DNA of 64,000 bases from Geodermatophilus poikilotrophus (GTDB taxonomy: Bacteria > Actinomycetota > Actinomycetes > Mycobacteriales > Geodermatophilaceae): assembly GCF_900111455.1 (NCBI RefSeq), contig NZ_FOIE01000010.1, positions 62,001 to 126,000 on the forward strand, read 5' to 3'. The notes below the pieces were generated by a model, which saw only the letters and a program-made list of their open reading frames with translations, was not told the origin of the DNA and searched no databases. Below are positions 27,764 to 35,806 of the stretch, piece by piece. The position numbers and the translations under genes were made by a program. Position 1 is the stretch's first letter; each line of letters opens with the position of its first letter.

Positions 27764-28759
27764 GTGACCACCGACGCGGTGCCCGGCCTGCCGTGGACGC
27801 CGGTGGACCCGGTCGGCGGTGTGCTCGCCGACCTGCGGATCCGGGGCCTCTTCTACTGCCGGGCGGAGGCCACCGCCCCTTGGGGGGTGGAGATGCCCGC
27901 CCTCGAGGGCTGCATGAGCTTCCACGTCGTCACCGCGGGCAGGTGCCTGCTGGAGGTCGACGGCGTGCGGTCGGTGCTGCAGCCCGGGGACCTCGCGCTG
28001 GTGCCGCACGGCCGCGGCCACCTGCTGCGCAGCGACCCGGACGCGCCGATCGCCGGTCGGGCGGACCTGCTGCCCCAGCAGTACCTCGCGGAGCACCACT
28101 CGGTGCTGCGGCTGGACGGCGGCGGGCTGCCGGCCGGGATGGTGTGCGGCGTCGTCCAGCCCGAACGACCCGGTGCGGCCCACCTGCTGGACCTGCTGCC
28201 GCCGGTCCTGCACGTCGACGGGGGCGACGCGGCGCGCGGCGGCTGGCTGCCGGTGCTGCTCGGGGTGATCGCCGACGAGTCCCGGCACGACCGGCCGGGC
28301 TCCGAGGCGGTGGTCACCAGGCTCGCCGACGTCGTCGTCATCCAGGCCGTGCGCGCCTGGCTCGACAGCGCGGCCACCGGGGCGGGCTGGCTGCGGGCAC
28401 TGCGGGATCCGCAGGTGGGGCGGGCGGTGGCCCGGCTGCACCGGGAACCGGGGACGGCGTGGACGCTGACCCGCCTGGCCCGTGAGGCCCGGATGTCACG
28501 GTCCTCGTTCGCCGCCCGCTTCACCGAGCTGGCCGGGGAGCCGGCCATGCACTACGTGGCCCGGTGGCGGATGCACCTGGCCACCGTCGCCCTGGCCGAC
28601 GGGGCGCGGGTCGGGGAGCTGGCCCGGCACCTCGGTTACGAGTCGGAAGCAGCCTTCTCCCGGGCCTACAAGCGGGTGGTCGGGGTCCCGCCGGTCGCCG
28701 CGGCCCGGCGCGACCCCGGACGCGCCGAGGCGCCGGCCGCAGCGCGTGCGCGCGGCTGA
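27764..28759 (+). CDS. AraC-family regulator with cupin sensor domain
   Basis: A 331-residue activator/repressor. The N-terminal cupin (about 20-190: CMSFHVVTAGRCLLEV, LQPGDLALVPHGRGH) binds an effector. The C-terminal double helix-turn-helix (about 240-320) has LTRLAREARMSRSSFAARF and VGELARHLGYESEAAFSRAYKR. Regulators of this cupin_6 type often control an adjacent oxidoreductase or NmrA gene, here divergent. The GTG at 27764 is the last start before the conserved domain and has only a weak CAGGCT six bases upstream. Confidence 0.9.
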   Translation: MTTDAVPGLPWTPVDPVGGVLADLRIRGLFYCRAEATAPWGVEMPALEGCMSFHVVTAGRCLLEVDGVRSVLQPGDLALVPHGRGHLLRSDPDAPIAGRADLLPQQYLAEHHSVLRLDGGGLPAGMVCGVVQPERPGAAHLLDLLPPVLHVDGGDAARGGWLPVLLGVIADESRHDRPGSEAVVTRLADVVVIQAVRAWLDSAATGAGWLRALRDPQVGRAVARLHREPGTAWTLTRLAREARMSRSSFAARFTELAGEPAMHYVARWRMHLATVALADGARVGELARHLGYESEAAFSRAYKRVVGVPPVAAARRDPGRAEAPAAARARG

Positions 28760-28770
28760 GACTCCCGCCG

Positions 28771-28824
28771 GTCCCCTGGAGGGTCCCGCCGCGAGCTCGC
28801 GAGGGATGGGGGCAGGGGGTTCTC
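28771..28824. repeat. Family A hairpin, copy A3
   Basis: CCCCTG (28773) and CAGGGG (28813) around the family core GGGTCCCGCCGCGAGC; just before the stop of the esterase gene and after the stop of the AraC gene, both converging. Confidence 0.7.
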
Positions 28825-28825
28825 C

Positions 28826-29794
28826 TCAGGTGCGGGCCTCCGGGGCCTCGGCGCGGAGGTGGAGGGCCAGCTCGGCGCACAGCTCGGCCATCGCCTGGGA
28901 GGCGCTGCGGCAGAAGCCAGGGAAGCTGAGGTAGCCGTGCGGCATGCCGACGTACGTGGTCGTCCGCACCGGCACCCCTGCCGCCCGCAACGCCGCCGCG
29001 TAGCGCAGGCCGTCGTCGCGGATCGGGTCGAGTTCGGCCACCTGGACCAGCGCAGGCGGCAGTCCGGAGTGATCGGCCGCGAACAGCGGCGAGACGTACG
29101 GGTCGCGCGGGTCCTGCCCACCCAGGTAGTGGTCACGGAAGGCGATCACGTCGGCCTTGGTCAGCACCGGCGCGTCCGCGTTCTCGTCGATCGACGGGCT
29201 GGACAGGCTGAGGTCGGTGGCCGGGTAGACCAGCCCCTGGAAGGCGATCCGCGGCCCGGTGCGATCCCGTGCCATCAGCGCGACGACGGCGGAGAGGTTG
29301 CCGCCGGCGCTGTCGCCCATGACCGCCACCCGGTCGGGGTCGGCGCCGAACTCCGCCGCGCGGGCCACCACGTCGCACAGCGCGGCGTAGCAGTCCTCGG
29401 GGCCGGCCGGCCAGCGGTGCGTGGGCGCGAGCCGGTAGTCCACGGACACCACGACCGCCCCGACCGCGGCCGCGACGCTGCTGCAGTGCCAGTCGACCCC
29501 GTCGAGGTCGCCGAGGACCCAGCCCCCGCCGTGGAAGTCGACCACGAGGGGCAGCGGGCCACCCGCACCCGCCGGCCGGTGCACCCGCGCCGGCAGGCTC
29601 CCGACCTGGCCCGCCACCTCGACCTCTTCCTGTTCGGTGCCGGGCACCACCCCGCCGAACACGAAGTCGACCACCCGGTTGTGGCCCGGGTGCCGCGCCT
29701 GCGCCTCCGCGATCCCCGCGGCGTCCAACCGGGTGATCGAGAAGCGGCGGGACAGCAGTCCCAGCAGCCGCACCCGCAGGTCCATCCGTGCCAT
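28826..29794 (-). CDS. Alpha/beta hydrolase, hormone-sensitive-lipase family esterase
   Basis: A 322-residue carboxylesterase. The oxyanion motif HGGGW lies near residue 87, the nucleophile in GDSAGGN near 158, the acid in ELDPIRDDG near 255 and the His in MPHGY near 284, all in the order of family IV lipases. There is no signal peptide; it acts on short-chain esters or acyl-CoA-derived esters in the cytosol. It follows the CoA ligase gene with a 28-base gap and is probably in the same operon. Confidence 0.92.
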   Translation of the reverse strand: MARMDLRVRLLGLLSRRFSITRLDAAGIAEAQARHPGHNRVVDFVFGGVVPGTEQEEVEVAGQVGSLPARVHRPAGAGGPLPLVVDFHGGGWVLGDLDGVDWHCSSVAAAVGAVVVSVDYRLAPTHRWPAGPEDCYAALCDVVARAAEFGADPDRVAVMGDSAGGNLSAVVALMARDRTGPRIAFQGLVYPATDLSLSSPSIDENADAPVLTKADVIAFRDHYLGGQDPRDPYVSPLFAADHSGLPPALVQVAELDPIRDDGLRYAAALRAAGVPVRTTTYVGMPHGYLSFPGFCRSASQAMAELCAELALHLRAEAPEART

Positions 29795-29822
29795 CGGCCC
29801 GCCCCGCCCGCCCTCGCCGTCC

Positions 29823-31424
29823 TCAGCCCGCCGCGCGGAGGTCCTTGCGCAGTATCTTGCCGGCCGCGGACTTCGGCACCGCCTCGATGAACTCGACGAT
29901 GCGGATCTTCTTGTGCGGCGCCACCTTGCCGGCCATGTACTCGATGACCCCGTCCTGGGTGAGCGTCGAGCCGGGGGCCCGGACGACGAAGGCCTTCGGC
30001 AGCTCCTCGCCGCTCGCCTCGTCCGGTACGCCGATGACGGCCGCGTCGGCGATCTCCGGGTGGCCGATCAGCACGGCCTCGAGCTCGGCCGGGGCCACCT
30101 GGTAGCCCTTGTACTTGATCAGCTCCTTGACGCGGTCGACGACGGTGTAGCAGCCGTTCTCGTCGACGACGGCGACGTCACCGGTGTGCAGCCAGCCGTC
30201 GGCGTCGATCGTGTCGGCCGTCGCCCCGGGGTTGTTCAGGTAGCCCTTCATGACGTTCGGGCCGCGGACCCACAGCTCGCCGCGGGCGCCCGGGGCGGCG
30301 TCCTCGCCGGTGGCCGGGTCGACCAGCCGGCACTCGGAGTTCGGGACGGCGAAGCCGACGGAGCCCTTGGGCACCGAGCCCGGGGCCGCACCCGGCGGCT
30401 CGGCGCCGAGGTCGGGGGTGGTGTGCGAGACCGGCGACAACTCGGTCATGCCGTACCCCTGGGCCACCGTGACACCGCTGTCGGCGCCCTTGCGCAGCCG
30501 CCGCTCAGCGGCGAGCGCCAGCTGCTCGTCCAGCGGGGCGGCGCCCGAGAGGACCGAGGTCAGCGACGACAGGTCGTACTGGTCGACCAGCGGGTGCTTC
30601 GCCAGTGCGAGCACGATGGGCGGCGCCACGAAGGCGCGGGTGATCTTCTGGTCCTGGATGGTGCGCAGGAAGTCCTCGAGGTCGAAGCGCGGCAGCGTCA
30701 CGACCGCACCGCCCCACGCCAGGCCCTGGTTCATCAGCACGGTGAGGCCGTAGATGTGGAAGAACGGCAGGACGGCGATGATCCGCTCGTCCGCGCCGAG
30801 CTGGATCAGCGGGCGGCACTGCGCCACGTTGGCGACCAGGTTGCGGTGGGTGAGCATGACGCCCTTGGGCAGGCCCGTGGTGCCGCTGGAGTAGGGAAGC
30901 GTGACCAGGTCGTCGGCCGGGTCGAAGTCCACCTGCACCGACGGCGCGTCGGTCGAGAGCAGGTCGACCAGCGAGGCGTGGCCCTCGGCGCCGTCCATGA
31001 CGACGACCTCGTCGACCGGCGCCTGCTCGACGGCGGCCCGCGCGCGGTCGAGGAACGGCGAGACGGTGATGAGGATCTTCGCGCCGGAGTCGCGCAGCTG
31101 GAAGGCGATCTCGTCGGGGGTGTACAGCGAGTTGATCGGCGACATGACGCAGCCGGCGGCGGCGATGCCGTGGAAGACGACCGGGTACCACGGGGTGTTC
31201 GGGCAGAACATGGCCACGACGTCGCCCTTGCGCAGGCCGCGGGCGTGCAGCGCGGCCGCGACGCGGTCGACGTAGGCGGCCAGCTGGCCGTGGGTGATGA
31301 CGTCGCCCCGGAGCCCGTCGATGAGCGCGGGCGCGTCGGGCTTCTCCCGGCCGGCGGCGAGGACGAACTCGGGGACGGAGACGTCGGGGATCTCGACGTC
31401 GGGGAAACGGCTGGCCAGCGCCAC
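29823..31424 (-). CDS. AMP-dependent CoA ligase, 4-coumarate:CoA-ligase-like
   Basis: A 533-residue acyl-adenylating enzyme joining a carboxylic acid to CoA. The P-loop-like signature YSSGTTGLPKGV is near residue 180, the A5 motif in QGYGMTELSP near 330, the hinge in DGWLHTGDVAVVDENG near 405, and the C-terminal catalytic Lys in PKSAAGKILRKDLR near 525. The overall pattern is closest to 4CL-type ligases for phenylpropanoid or medium-chain acids. The GTG at 31424 has AAGGAG at ideal spacing; an upstream ATG at 31445 does not. Downstream is an esterase and upstream a hotdog thioesterase, suggesting a small acyl-CoA unit. Confidence 0.9.
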   Translation of the reverse strand: MALASRFPDVEIPDVSVPEFVLAAGREKPDAPALIDGLRGDVITHGQLAAYVDRVAAALHARGLRKGDVVAMFCPNTPWYPVVFHGIAAAGCVMSPINSLYTPDEIAFQLRDSGAKILITVSPFLDRARAAVEQAPVDEVVVMDGAEGHASLVDLLSTDAPSVQVDFDPADDLVTLPYSSGTTGLPKGVMLTHRNLVANVAQCRPLIQLGADERIIAVLPFFHIYGLTVLMNQGLAWGGAVVTLPRFDLEDFLRTIQDQKITRAFVAPPIVLALAKHPLVDQYDLSSLTSVLSGAAPLDEQLALAAERRLRKGADSGVTVAQGYGMTELSPVSHTTPDLGAEPPGAAPGSVPKGSVGFAVPNSECRLVDPATGEDAAPGARGELWVRGPNVMKGYLNNPGATADTIDADGWLHTGDVAVVDENGCYTVVDRVKELIKYKGYQVAPAELEAVLIGHPEIADAAVIGVPDEASGEELPKAFVVRAPGSTLTQDGVIEYMAGKVAPHKKIRIVEFIEAVPKSAAGKILRKDLRAAG

Positions 31425-31525
31425 GGGTGCAGCTCCTTCGCACATCGGTGTGGCGCCAGTCTCACATCCCCCGTGGTCCGGGCCACAAGGGGGTTACCGG
31501 CGAGTACCCCGGTCGGGGGGCAGCG

Positions 31526-31621
31526 CGGCCCCGCTGCAGGGACCGGCCACCGGCCCCGTCCGGGGGCTCCTCGCGAGCGGGCGGGGGAGGACGGGGTCCT
31601 CCTCCGGTGGGGCGCAGTGGG
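31526..31621. repeat. Nested family A hairpins, copy A4
   Basis: An inner element with arms CCCCGTCC (31554) and GGACGGGG (31589) lies within an outer one with arms CCCGCTGC (31530) and GCAGTGGG (31614, one G-T pair). The outer halves match the two sides of other family A copies. It sits between the end of the thioesterase gene and the start of the ligase gene. Confidence 0.55.
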
Positions 31622-31627
31622 TCTCCC

Positions 31628-32053
31628 TCAACGTGGCCAGAGCACCGACTGGGTGCAGCGGAACAGGGCGACGGTCTTGCCGGACCCCGCCGCGGTGACC
31701 ACGGCGTCCCACACCTGCGTCGTCCGTCCGGCGTGCGCGTTGGTGGCCACCGTCGTGAGCCGGCCCTCGCGCAGCGTGCCGAGGAAGTTGCTCTTCAGCT
31801 CGATGGTGGTGAAGCCGGTCGACCCCTCCGGCAGCAGCGCCCGGGTGGCCAGCCCGCAGGCGGTGTCGGCCAGCCCGACCACGGTCGCGGCGTGCAGGTA
31901 GCCGTTGGGGGCCAGCAGCTCGGGGCGGACGTCGAGCGCGGCCTCCAGCCGGCCGGGCTCGTGGGCGGTGATCGTCAGCCCGAGCAGGCCCGGCAGGGTG
32001 CCCGGGAGCAGCGCGTTGAGCTCGTCGGCGGTGTGGAACCCGGTGGCGGCCAT
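31628..32053 (-). CDS. PaaI-type hotdog thioesterase
   Basis: A 141-residue acyl-CoA thioesterase of the PaaI/HGG family. The hotdog core LLAPNGYLHAATVVGLADTACG contains the conserved Asn/Gly and the catalytic Asp, and FTTIELKSNFLGTLREG follows as in phenylacetyl-CoA thioesterases. It hydrolyses aromatic or medium acyl-CoA, probably linked to the downstream ligase. The ATG is preceded by TAGGTT and six bases, the leaderless geometry. Confidence 0.9.
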   Translation of the reverse strand: MAATGFHTADELNALLPGTLPGLLGLTITAHEPGRLEAALDVRPELLAPNGYLHAATVVGLADTACGLATRALLPEGSTGFTTIELKSNFLGTLREGRLTTVATNAHAGRTTQVWDAVVTAAGSGKTVALFRCTQSVLWPR

Positions 32054-32059
32054 GCCGGC

Positions 32060-32065
32060 AACCTA
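32060..32065 (-). promoter_or_regulatory. Leaderless -10 of the thioesterase gene
   Basis: TAGGTT on the minus strand, six bases before the ATG at 32053. Confidence 0.5.
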
Positions 32066-32067
32066 AC

Positions 32068-32122
32068 GGCCCCTTGCAGGGTCCCGTCGCGAGCGTGCGA
32101 GTGGCGGGGGGCAAGGGGGTCC
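32068..32122. repeat. Family A hairpin, copy A5
   Basis: Arms CCCCTTGC (32070) and GCAAGGGG (32111) are perfectly matched around the core GGGTCCCGTCGCGAGC. The arm sequence differs from other copies but pairing is kept. Confidence 0.7.
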
Positions 32123-32144
32123 GTCGACCGACGAGTGGCCGGGT

Positions 32145-32198
32145 GGCCCCGTCCCGGGGCCCGCCCTGAGCTCGCGAAGGGTGGGGAGGACAGGGTCC
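32145..32198. repeat. Family A hairpin, copy A6
   Basis: Tandem to A5. Arms CCCCGTCC (32147) and GGACAGGG (32188) pair with one mismatch. It ends immediately before the folP2 stop codon at 32200-32202. Confidence 0.65.
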
Positions 32199-32199
32199 T

Positions 32200-33060
32200 T
32201 CAGGCCAGGCCGCGGGTGGTGCGCGCGGGCGGACGGTCGCCGCGGATGGCGGCCACCATGTCCAGCGTCTGCCGGGTCGCCGCGACGTCGTGCGCGCGGA
32301 ACACCGTCGCCCCGAGCCAGGCGCTGACCGCCGTCGCCGCCAGGGTGCCGGTCAGCCGCTCGTCCAGCGGGACGTCCAGGGTCTCGCCGACGAAGTCCTT
32401 GTTCGACAGCGCCACCAGCACCGGCCAGCCGGTCGCGACCAGCTCGTCCAGCCGCCGGGTGGCCTCGAGCGAGTGCCGGGTGTTCTTCCCGAAGTCGTGC
32501 CCCGGGTCGACCAGCACCCGGTCGCGGTCCACGCCCGCGGCGACCGCGGCCTCCGCGAGCGCCGTCGTCCGGGCCACCACGTCGGCCACGACGTCGTCGT
32601 AGGCCACCCGGTGCGGACGGGTGCGCGGCGGCAGCCCGCCGGCGTGCGTGCAGACGATCCCGGCGCCGCACTCGGCCGCCACCACCGCGAGCTCCGGCTC
32701 GACGCCGCCCCACGCGTCGTTGACGACGTCGGCGCCGGCGGCCAGCGCCTCCCGCGCGACCTCCGCCCGCCAGGTGTCGATCGAGATCGGCAGCGCCGGG
32801 TGCGCGGCGCGGATGGCGGCGACCAGGTCGACGGTGCGGCGGACCTCCTCCGCAGGGGACACCTCCTCGCCGGGCGCGGCCTTGACCCCGCCGACGTCCA
32901 CCATGTCCGCGCCCTCGGCGACCACCCGGTCGACGCGTTCGACGGCGGCGGCCAGCTCGTAGGTCGCGCCGCGGTCGTAGAAGGAGTCCGGGGTGCGGTT
33001 GACGATCGCCATCACGACCAGGGCGCCGTCCGGCACGGACAGGGCACCGAGCCGCAGCAA
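32200..33060 (-). CDS. folP2: Dihydropteroate synthase-like protein FolP2
   Basis: A 286-residue TIM-barrel protein orthologous to mycobacterial FolP2. VMAIVNRTPDSFYDRG is the family loop 1, SIDTWRAEVAREAL and VNDAWGG follow, and KNTRHSLEATRRLDEL and ALSNKDFVGETL match the mycobacterial protein, including the final PPARTTRGLA. The pABA/sulfonamide loop that reads GGESTRPG in true synthases is GGVKAAPG here, so genuine dihydropteroate synthesis is doubtful, as reported for mycobacterial FolP2. The TTG at 33060 is chosen because GAGGGGAG precedes it and the frame upstream overlaps the divergent MaoC gene. Confidence 0.87.
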   Translation of the reverse strand: MLRLGALSVPDGALVVMAIVNRTPDSFYDRGATYELAAAVERVDRVVAEGADMVDVGGVKAAPGEEVSPAEEVRRTVDLVAAIRAAHPALPISIDTWRAEVAREALAAGADVVNDAWGGVEPELAVVAAECGAGIVCTHAGGLPPRTRPHRVAYDDVVADVVARTTALAEAAVAAGVDRDRVLVDPGHDFGKNTRHSLEATRRLDELVATGWPVLVALSNKDFVGETLDVPLDERLTGTLAATAVSAWLGATVFRAHDVAATRQTLDMVAAIRGDRPPARTTRGLA

Positions 33061-33132
33061 CCCCGCTCCCCTCGCCGTCGTGCCGTGTGGTGGAGTCAGC
33101 AAACCAGACCCGCGGATCAGGAGGAGAGGCTC

Positions 33133-33594
33133 ATGGCGCAGACCACGGTCGAGGGCGTCGAGGGCGTGCTGGCGAAGGTCGGCCAGCACCTCGGGCACAG
33201 CGACTGGGTGGAGATCACCCAGGAGCAGGTGGACAAGTTCGCCGACGCCACCCACGACCACCAGTGGATCCACGTCGACGTCGAGCGGGCGAAGCGGGAG
33301 AGCCCCTTCGGTGGCCCCATCGCCCACGGCTACCTGACGCTGTCGCTGGTGTCGGCGCTGTCCGGGCAGATCATCGAGGCGACGGGCTTCCGGATGGGCG
33401 TCAACTACGGCGCCGACAAGATCCGCTTCATGTCGCCGGTGCCGGTCGGCGCCCGCGTCCGCGCCTCCGCGACCCTCGACGAGGCCAAGCAGTTCGAGGG
33501 CGGGGTGCAGATGAACCTGGGCATCACGATGGAGATCGAGAACCAGAGCAAGCCGGCGATGGTCGCCTCGATCCTCTTCCGCCGCTATCTCTGA
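33133..33594 (+). CDS. MaoC-like hydratase/dehydratase
   Basis: A 153-residue single-hotdog enzyme of the (R)-specific enoyl-CoA hydratase family. The hydratase-2 motif is complete: FADATHDHQWIHVDVERAK with catalytic Asp and His, then SPFGGPIAHGYLTLSL. It hydrates trans-2-enoyl thioesters or acts in reverse in fatty-acid metabolism. The ATG follows AGGAGGAG, an unusually strong ribosome site. It is divergent from folP2 and ends at a cluster of palindromic repeats. Confidence 0.92.
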   Translation: MAQTTVEGVEGVLAKVGQHLGHSDWVEITQEQVDKFADATHDHQWIHVDVERAKRESPFGGPIAHGYLTLSLVSALSGQIIEATGFRMGVNYGADKIRFMSPVPVGARVRASATLDEAKQFEGGVQMNLGITMEIENQSKPAMVASILFRRYL

Positions 33595-33619
33595 GGGCAG
33601 GCGCTGGACGGCGCGCCTC

Positions 33620-33705
33620 GGTGATCAGCCGACCTGACCACCGGCGGTCCTGGCTCACCACCGGTGGTGAGCCAGGACCGGCGACCGTGGTCCCAGCTGA
33701 TCACC
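33620..33705. repeat. Family C palindromic element, full copy with 36-bp perfect palindrome
   Basis: Outer arms GGTGATCAGC (33620-33629) and GCTGATCACC (33696-33705) are perfect. Inside lies a 36-base perfect palindrome (33645-33680) whose half is GGTCCTGGCTCACCACC plus one flanking base. It is able to extrude as a cruciform. It sits between convergent maoC and serine hydrolase genes. Confidence 0.75.
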
Positions 33706-33715
33706 CGCCGCTGAC

Positions 33716-33812
33716 GGCCCCCTGAGGGACCCCGGCCCCGTCTCGGGTCCCGCCCGAGCTTGCGAAGGGTGGGGAGGACGGGGTCCTCCTCCGAGTGGTG
33801 GGGCAGGGGCCC
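33716..33812. repeat. Nested family A hairpins, copy A7
   Basis: The inner element has CCCCGTC (33736) and GACGGGG (33777) arms and the core GGGTCCCGCCCGAGC. It is flanked by the left half (CCCCTG at 33719 followed by AGGGACCCCG) and right half (CGAGTGGTGGGG then CAGGGG at 33804) of another family A copy, as if one element had inserted into the centre of another. Confidence 0.65.
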
Positions 33813-33816
33813 TTCG

Positions 33817-35073
33817 TCAGTCGACCAGGGCCTGGTTGACCAGCTGGCGCAGGTGGTTGCGGATCGGCAGCGTGCTCGAGGGGAGCAGCTGGGTGTAGAA
33901 GCCGACGGTCACGTCCTCCACCGGGTCGACGTAGAACGCCGTGGACGCCGCCCCGCCCCAGCTGTAGTCGCCGAGGCTGGACAGCACGCCGTAGCGCACC
34001 GGGTCGATGACCATCGAGAAGCCGAGCCCGAAGCCCACCCCGCGCAGCGGCGTCTCGGCGAACAGCGGCCGGCCGAAGGTCTCCAGGTCCTGGTCGCCCG
34101 GCAGGTGGTTGCGGGTCATGTAGCCGATCGTGCGGGTGCTCAGCAGCCGGCCGCCGTCGTAGGAGCCGCCGCGGCGGAGCAGCTCGACGAACCGCAGGTA
34201 GTCCCCGGCCGTGGAGACCAGCCCGCCGCCGCCGGAGAGGAAGGCCGGCTTGGTGTGCGCCCCGGCGCCCATCGCGTCGTAGGGGGCGAAGCCGGTCGGC
34301 GCACCGCCGGGCTGCCCCGGGACGGCGGCGTAGAGCCGGGCGAGCGAGTCGACGTCGTCCCCCTCGCGGAGCCCGAAGGAGGTGTCGGTCATGCCGAGCG
34401 GGCGGAAGATGCGCTGCTCGAAGAACTCGTCGAGCGGGAGGCCGGAGACCACCTCGACCAGCCGGCCCAGGACGTCGGTGGAGACGCCGTAGTTCCACTC
34501 CGACCCGGGCTGGAAGACCAGCGGGATCGCGGCCCACTGCCGGCAGACCTCTGCGGAGTCCGCGCCGGCAGGGGTGCCCCACTCGTGCCCGGCGGCCCGG
34601 TACATCGCGTCCACCGGGTGGGCGTGGTGGAAGCCGTAGGTCAGCCCCGAGGTGTGCGTGAGCAGGTGGCGCACCCGGATGGGCTCGACCTGCGGCTGGG
34701 TCACCGGGCGCAGTGCCGAGCCCGCCACGTAGACGCGTGTCTCGGCGAACTCGGGCAGCCACTTCGCGATCGGGTCGGACAGCTCGAAGGCGCCCTCCTC
34801 GTACAGCACCATCGCCGCGACCGAGGTGACCGGCTTGGTCATCGAGTAGATGCGCCACCGGGTGTCCCGCTCGACGGGCAGGCCGGCCTCGACGTCGCGG
34901 TGCCCGGCCGAGCCGACGTGCACCAGGTGTCCGTGCCGGGCCACGGTCACCAGGTAGCCGGGCAGCTGGCCGTCGTCCACCCAGCGGGCCAGCCGCCGGT
35001 CCAGCCGGGCGAGCCGGCCGGCGTCGAAGCCGACCTCGGCCGGGTCGGTGTCCACCTCGAGTGCCGTCGTCAC
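33817..35073 (-). CDS. Serine hydrolase, beta-lactamase/esterase EstB family
   Basis: A 418-residue protein with the penicillin-binding fold. The nucleophile is in the SxxK motif of RIYSMTKPV near residue 75, the second motif falls in EWNYGVSTDVLG, and LLTHTSGLTYGF is a strong family block. Class C-like esterases of this type cleave small esters or beta-lactams; peptidase activity is less likely. There is no signal peptide. The GTG at 35073 follows GGAGG; a start nine codons earlier is unsupported. Confidence 0.9.
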   Translation of the reverse strand: MTTALEVDTDPAEVGFDAGRLARLDRRLARWVDDGQLPGYLVTVARHGHLVHVGSAGHRDVEAGLPVERDTRWRIYSMTKPVTSVAAMVLYEEGAFELSDPIAKWLPEFAETRVYVAGSALRPVTQPQVEPIRVRHLLTHTSGLTYGFHHAHPVDAMYRAAGHEWGTPAGADSAEVCRQWAAIPLVFQPGSEWNYGVSTDVLGRLVEVVSGLPLDEFFEQRIFRPLGMTDTSFGLREGDDVDSLARLYAAVPGQPGGAPTGFAPYDAMGAGAHTKPAFLSGGGGLVSTAGDYLRFVELLRRGGSYDGGRLLSTRTIGYMTRNHLPGDQDLETFGRPLFAETPLRGVGFGLGFSMVIDPVRYGVLSSLGDYSWGGAASTAFYVDPVEDVTVGFYTQLLPSSTLPIRNHLRQLVNQALVD

Positions 35074-35233
35074 GGGTCCTCCGTCCCTCGCGCCGTCCAC
35101 CGCCGGACGGCGACTGCCCAGGCATCCTGACCCACCCGGTCGTGGGCCCGGTCACAGGGGCAGCCGCCGTCCCGACCCGGACGGTGCCGGGGACGCTCCC
35201 GATCAGCCGGGGACGTCGCCGGGACGCTCCGGG

Positions 35234-35518
35234 TCACACGGGGACGTTGCTCGCGGCCTTCTTCAGGTTCGAGCCCGCGGTGACCTTGACCGTGTTGGCG
35301 GCGGGGATGTCGATCGACTCGCCGGTCTGCGGGTTGCGGCCGGTGCGCGCGGAGCGCTGGGTGCGCTCGACGGTCAGCAGGCCGGAGACGGCGACCTTCT
35401 CGCCGCGGGTGATGGCGTCGACGAGCTCGTCCTGGAGCCCGGCGAGCACCGAGTCGACGGTCGAGGTGGGCACGTCGGCCCGCTTGGCGATGGCGGAGAC
35501 GAGTTCGGCCTTGTTCAC
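35234..35518 (-). CDS. HU-family nucleoid DNA-binding protein
   Basis: A 94-residue histone-like protein that bends DNA and compacts the nucleoid. VNKAELVSAIAKRADVPTS is the helical dimer part, GLLTVERTQRSARTGRNPQTGE contains the DNA-contacting arm with the conserved Arg-Asn-Pro turn, and AANTVKVTAGSNLKKA closes it. It lacks the long Lys/Ala-rich tail of mycobacterial HupB, so it is the short form. The GTG follows AAGGA. Its leader (35519-35806) includes GGCAC and GTGCC around one base but no clear -10. Confidence 0.95.
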   Translation of the reverse strand: MNKAELVSAIAKRADVPTSTVDSVLAGLQDELVDAITRGEKVAVSGLLTVERTQRSARTGRNPQTGESIDIPAANTVKVTAGSNLKKAASNVPV

Positions 35519-35732
35519 GGGGTTCCTTCCGTGTCGGTGACAGAGCGTGCCTGACCGCGCCGGACGGCGGGTCGGACCGCAGGCACGGTGCCATGCCGTA
35601 CCGACAACCCGCCACCGAGGGGGGTCGAACGGGTCCCCTCGCGTCCCACCGGCCCCTCGTGGGCGACCGGTCCCCGCGCGGCGCCGTCGGATCCCCCTGC
35701 TCCCCGTCGCCGGCCCCGTCCCGGGTCCTGCC

Positions 35733-35788
35733 GGCCTCCCTGCAGGGTCCCGCTGCGAGCTCGCGAGTGGCGGAGGGCAGGGAGGTCC
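35733..35788. repeat. Family A hairpin, copy A8, with a half-copy beside it
   Basis: Arms CCTCCCTGC (35735) and GCAGGGAGG (35777) are perfect, with core GGGTCCCGCTGCGAGC. An isolated left half of a second copy (GGCCCCGTCCCGGGTCC) lies at 35712-35728. It lies upstream of the aldo/keto reductase promoter, within the HU leader. Confidence 0.7.
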
Positions 35789-35794
35789 TTCCTC

Positions 35795-35800
35795 TAGCGT
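35795..35800 (+). promoter_or_regulatory. Leaderless -10 of the aldo/keto reductase gene
   Basis: TAGCGT, six bases, then the GTG start. There is no ribosome site. Confidence 0.55.
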
Positions 35801-35806
35801 GAGGGG

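Noticed and set aside
35074..35233. GGGACG-type short repeats between HU and the serine hydrolase
   Set aside because: Three imperfect copies of about twelve bases in a GC-rich gap; not clearly above background.
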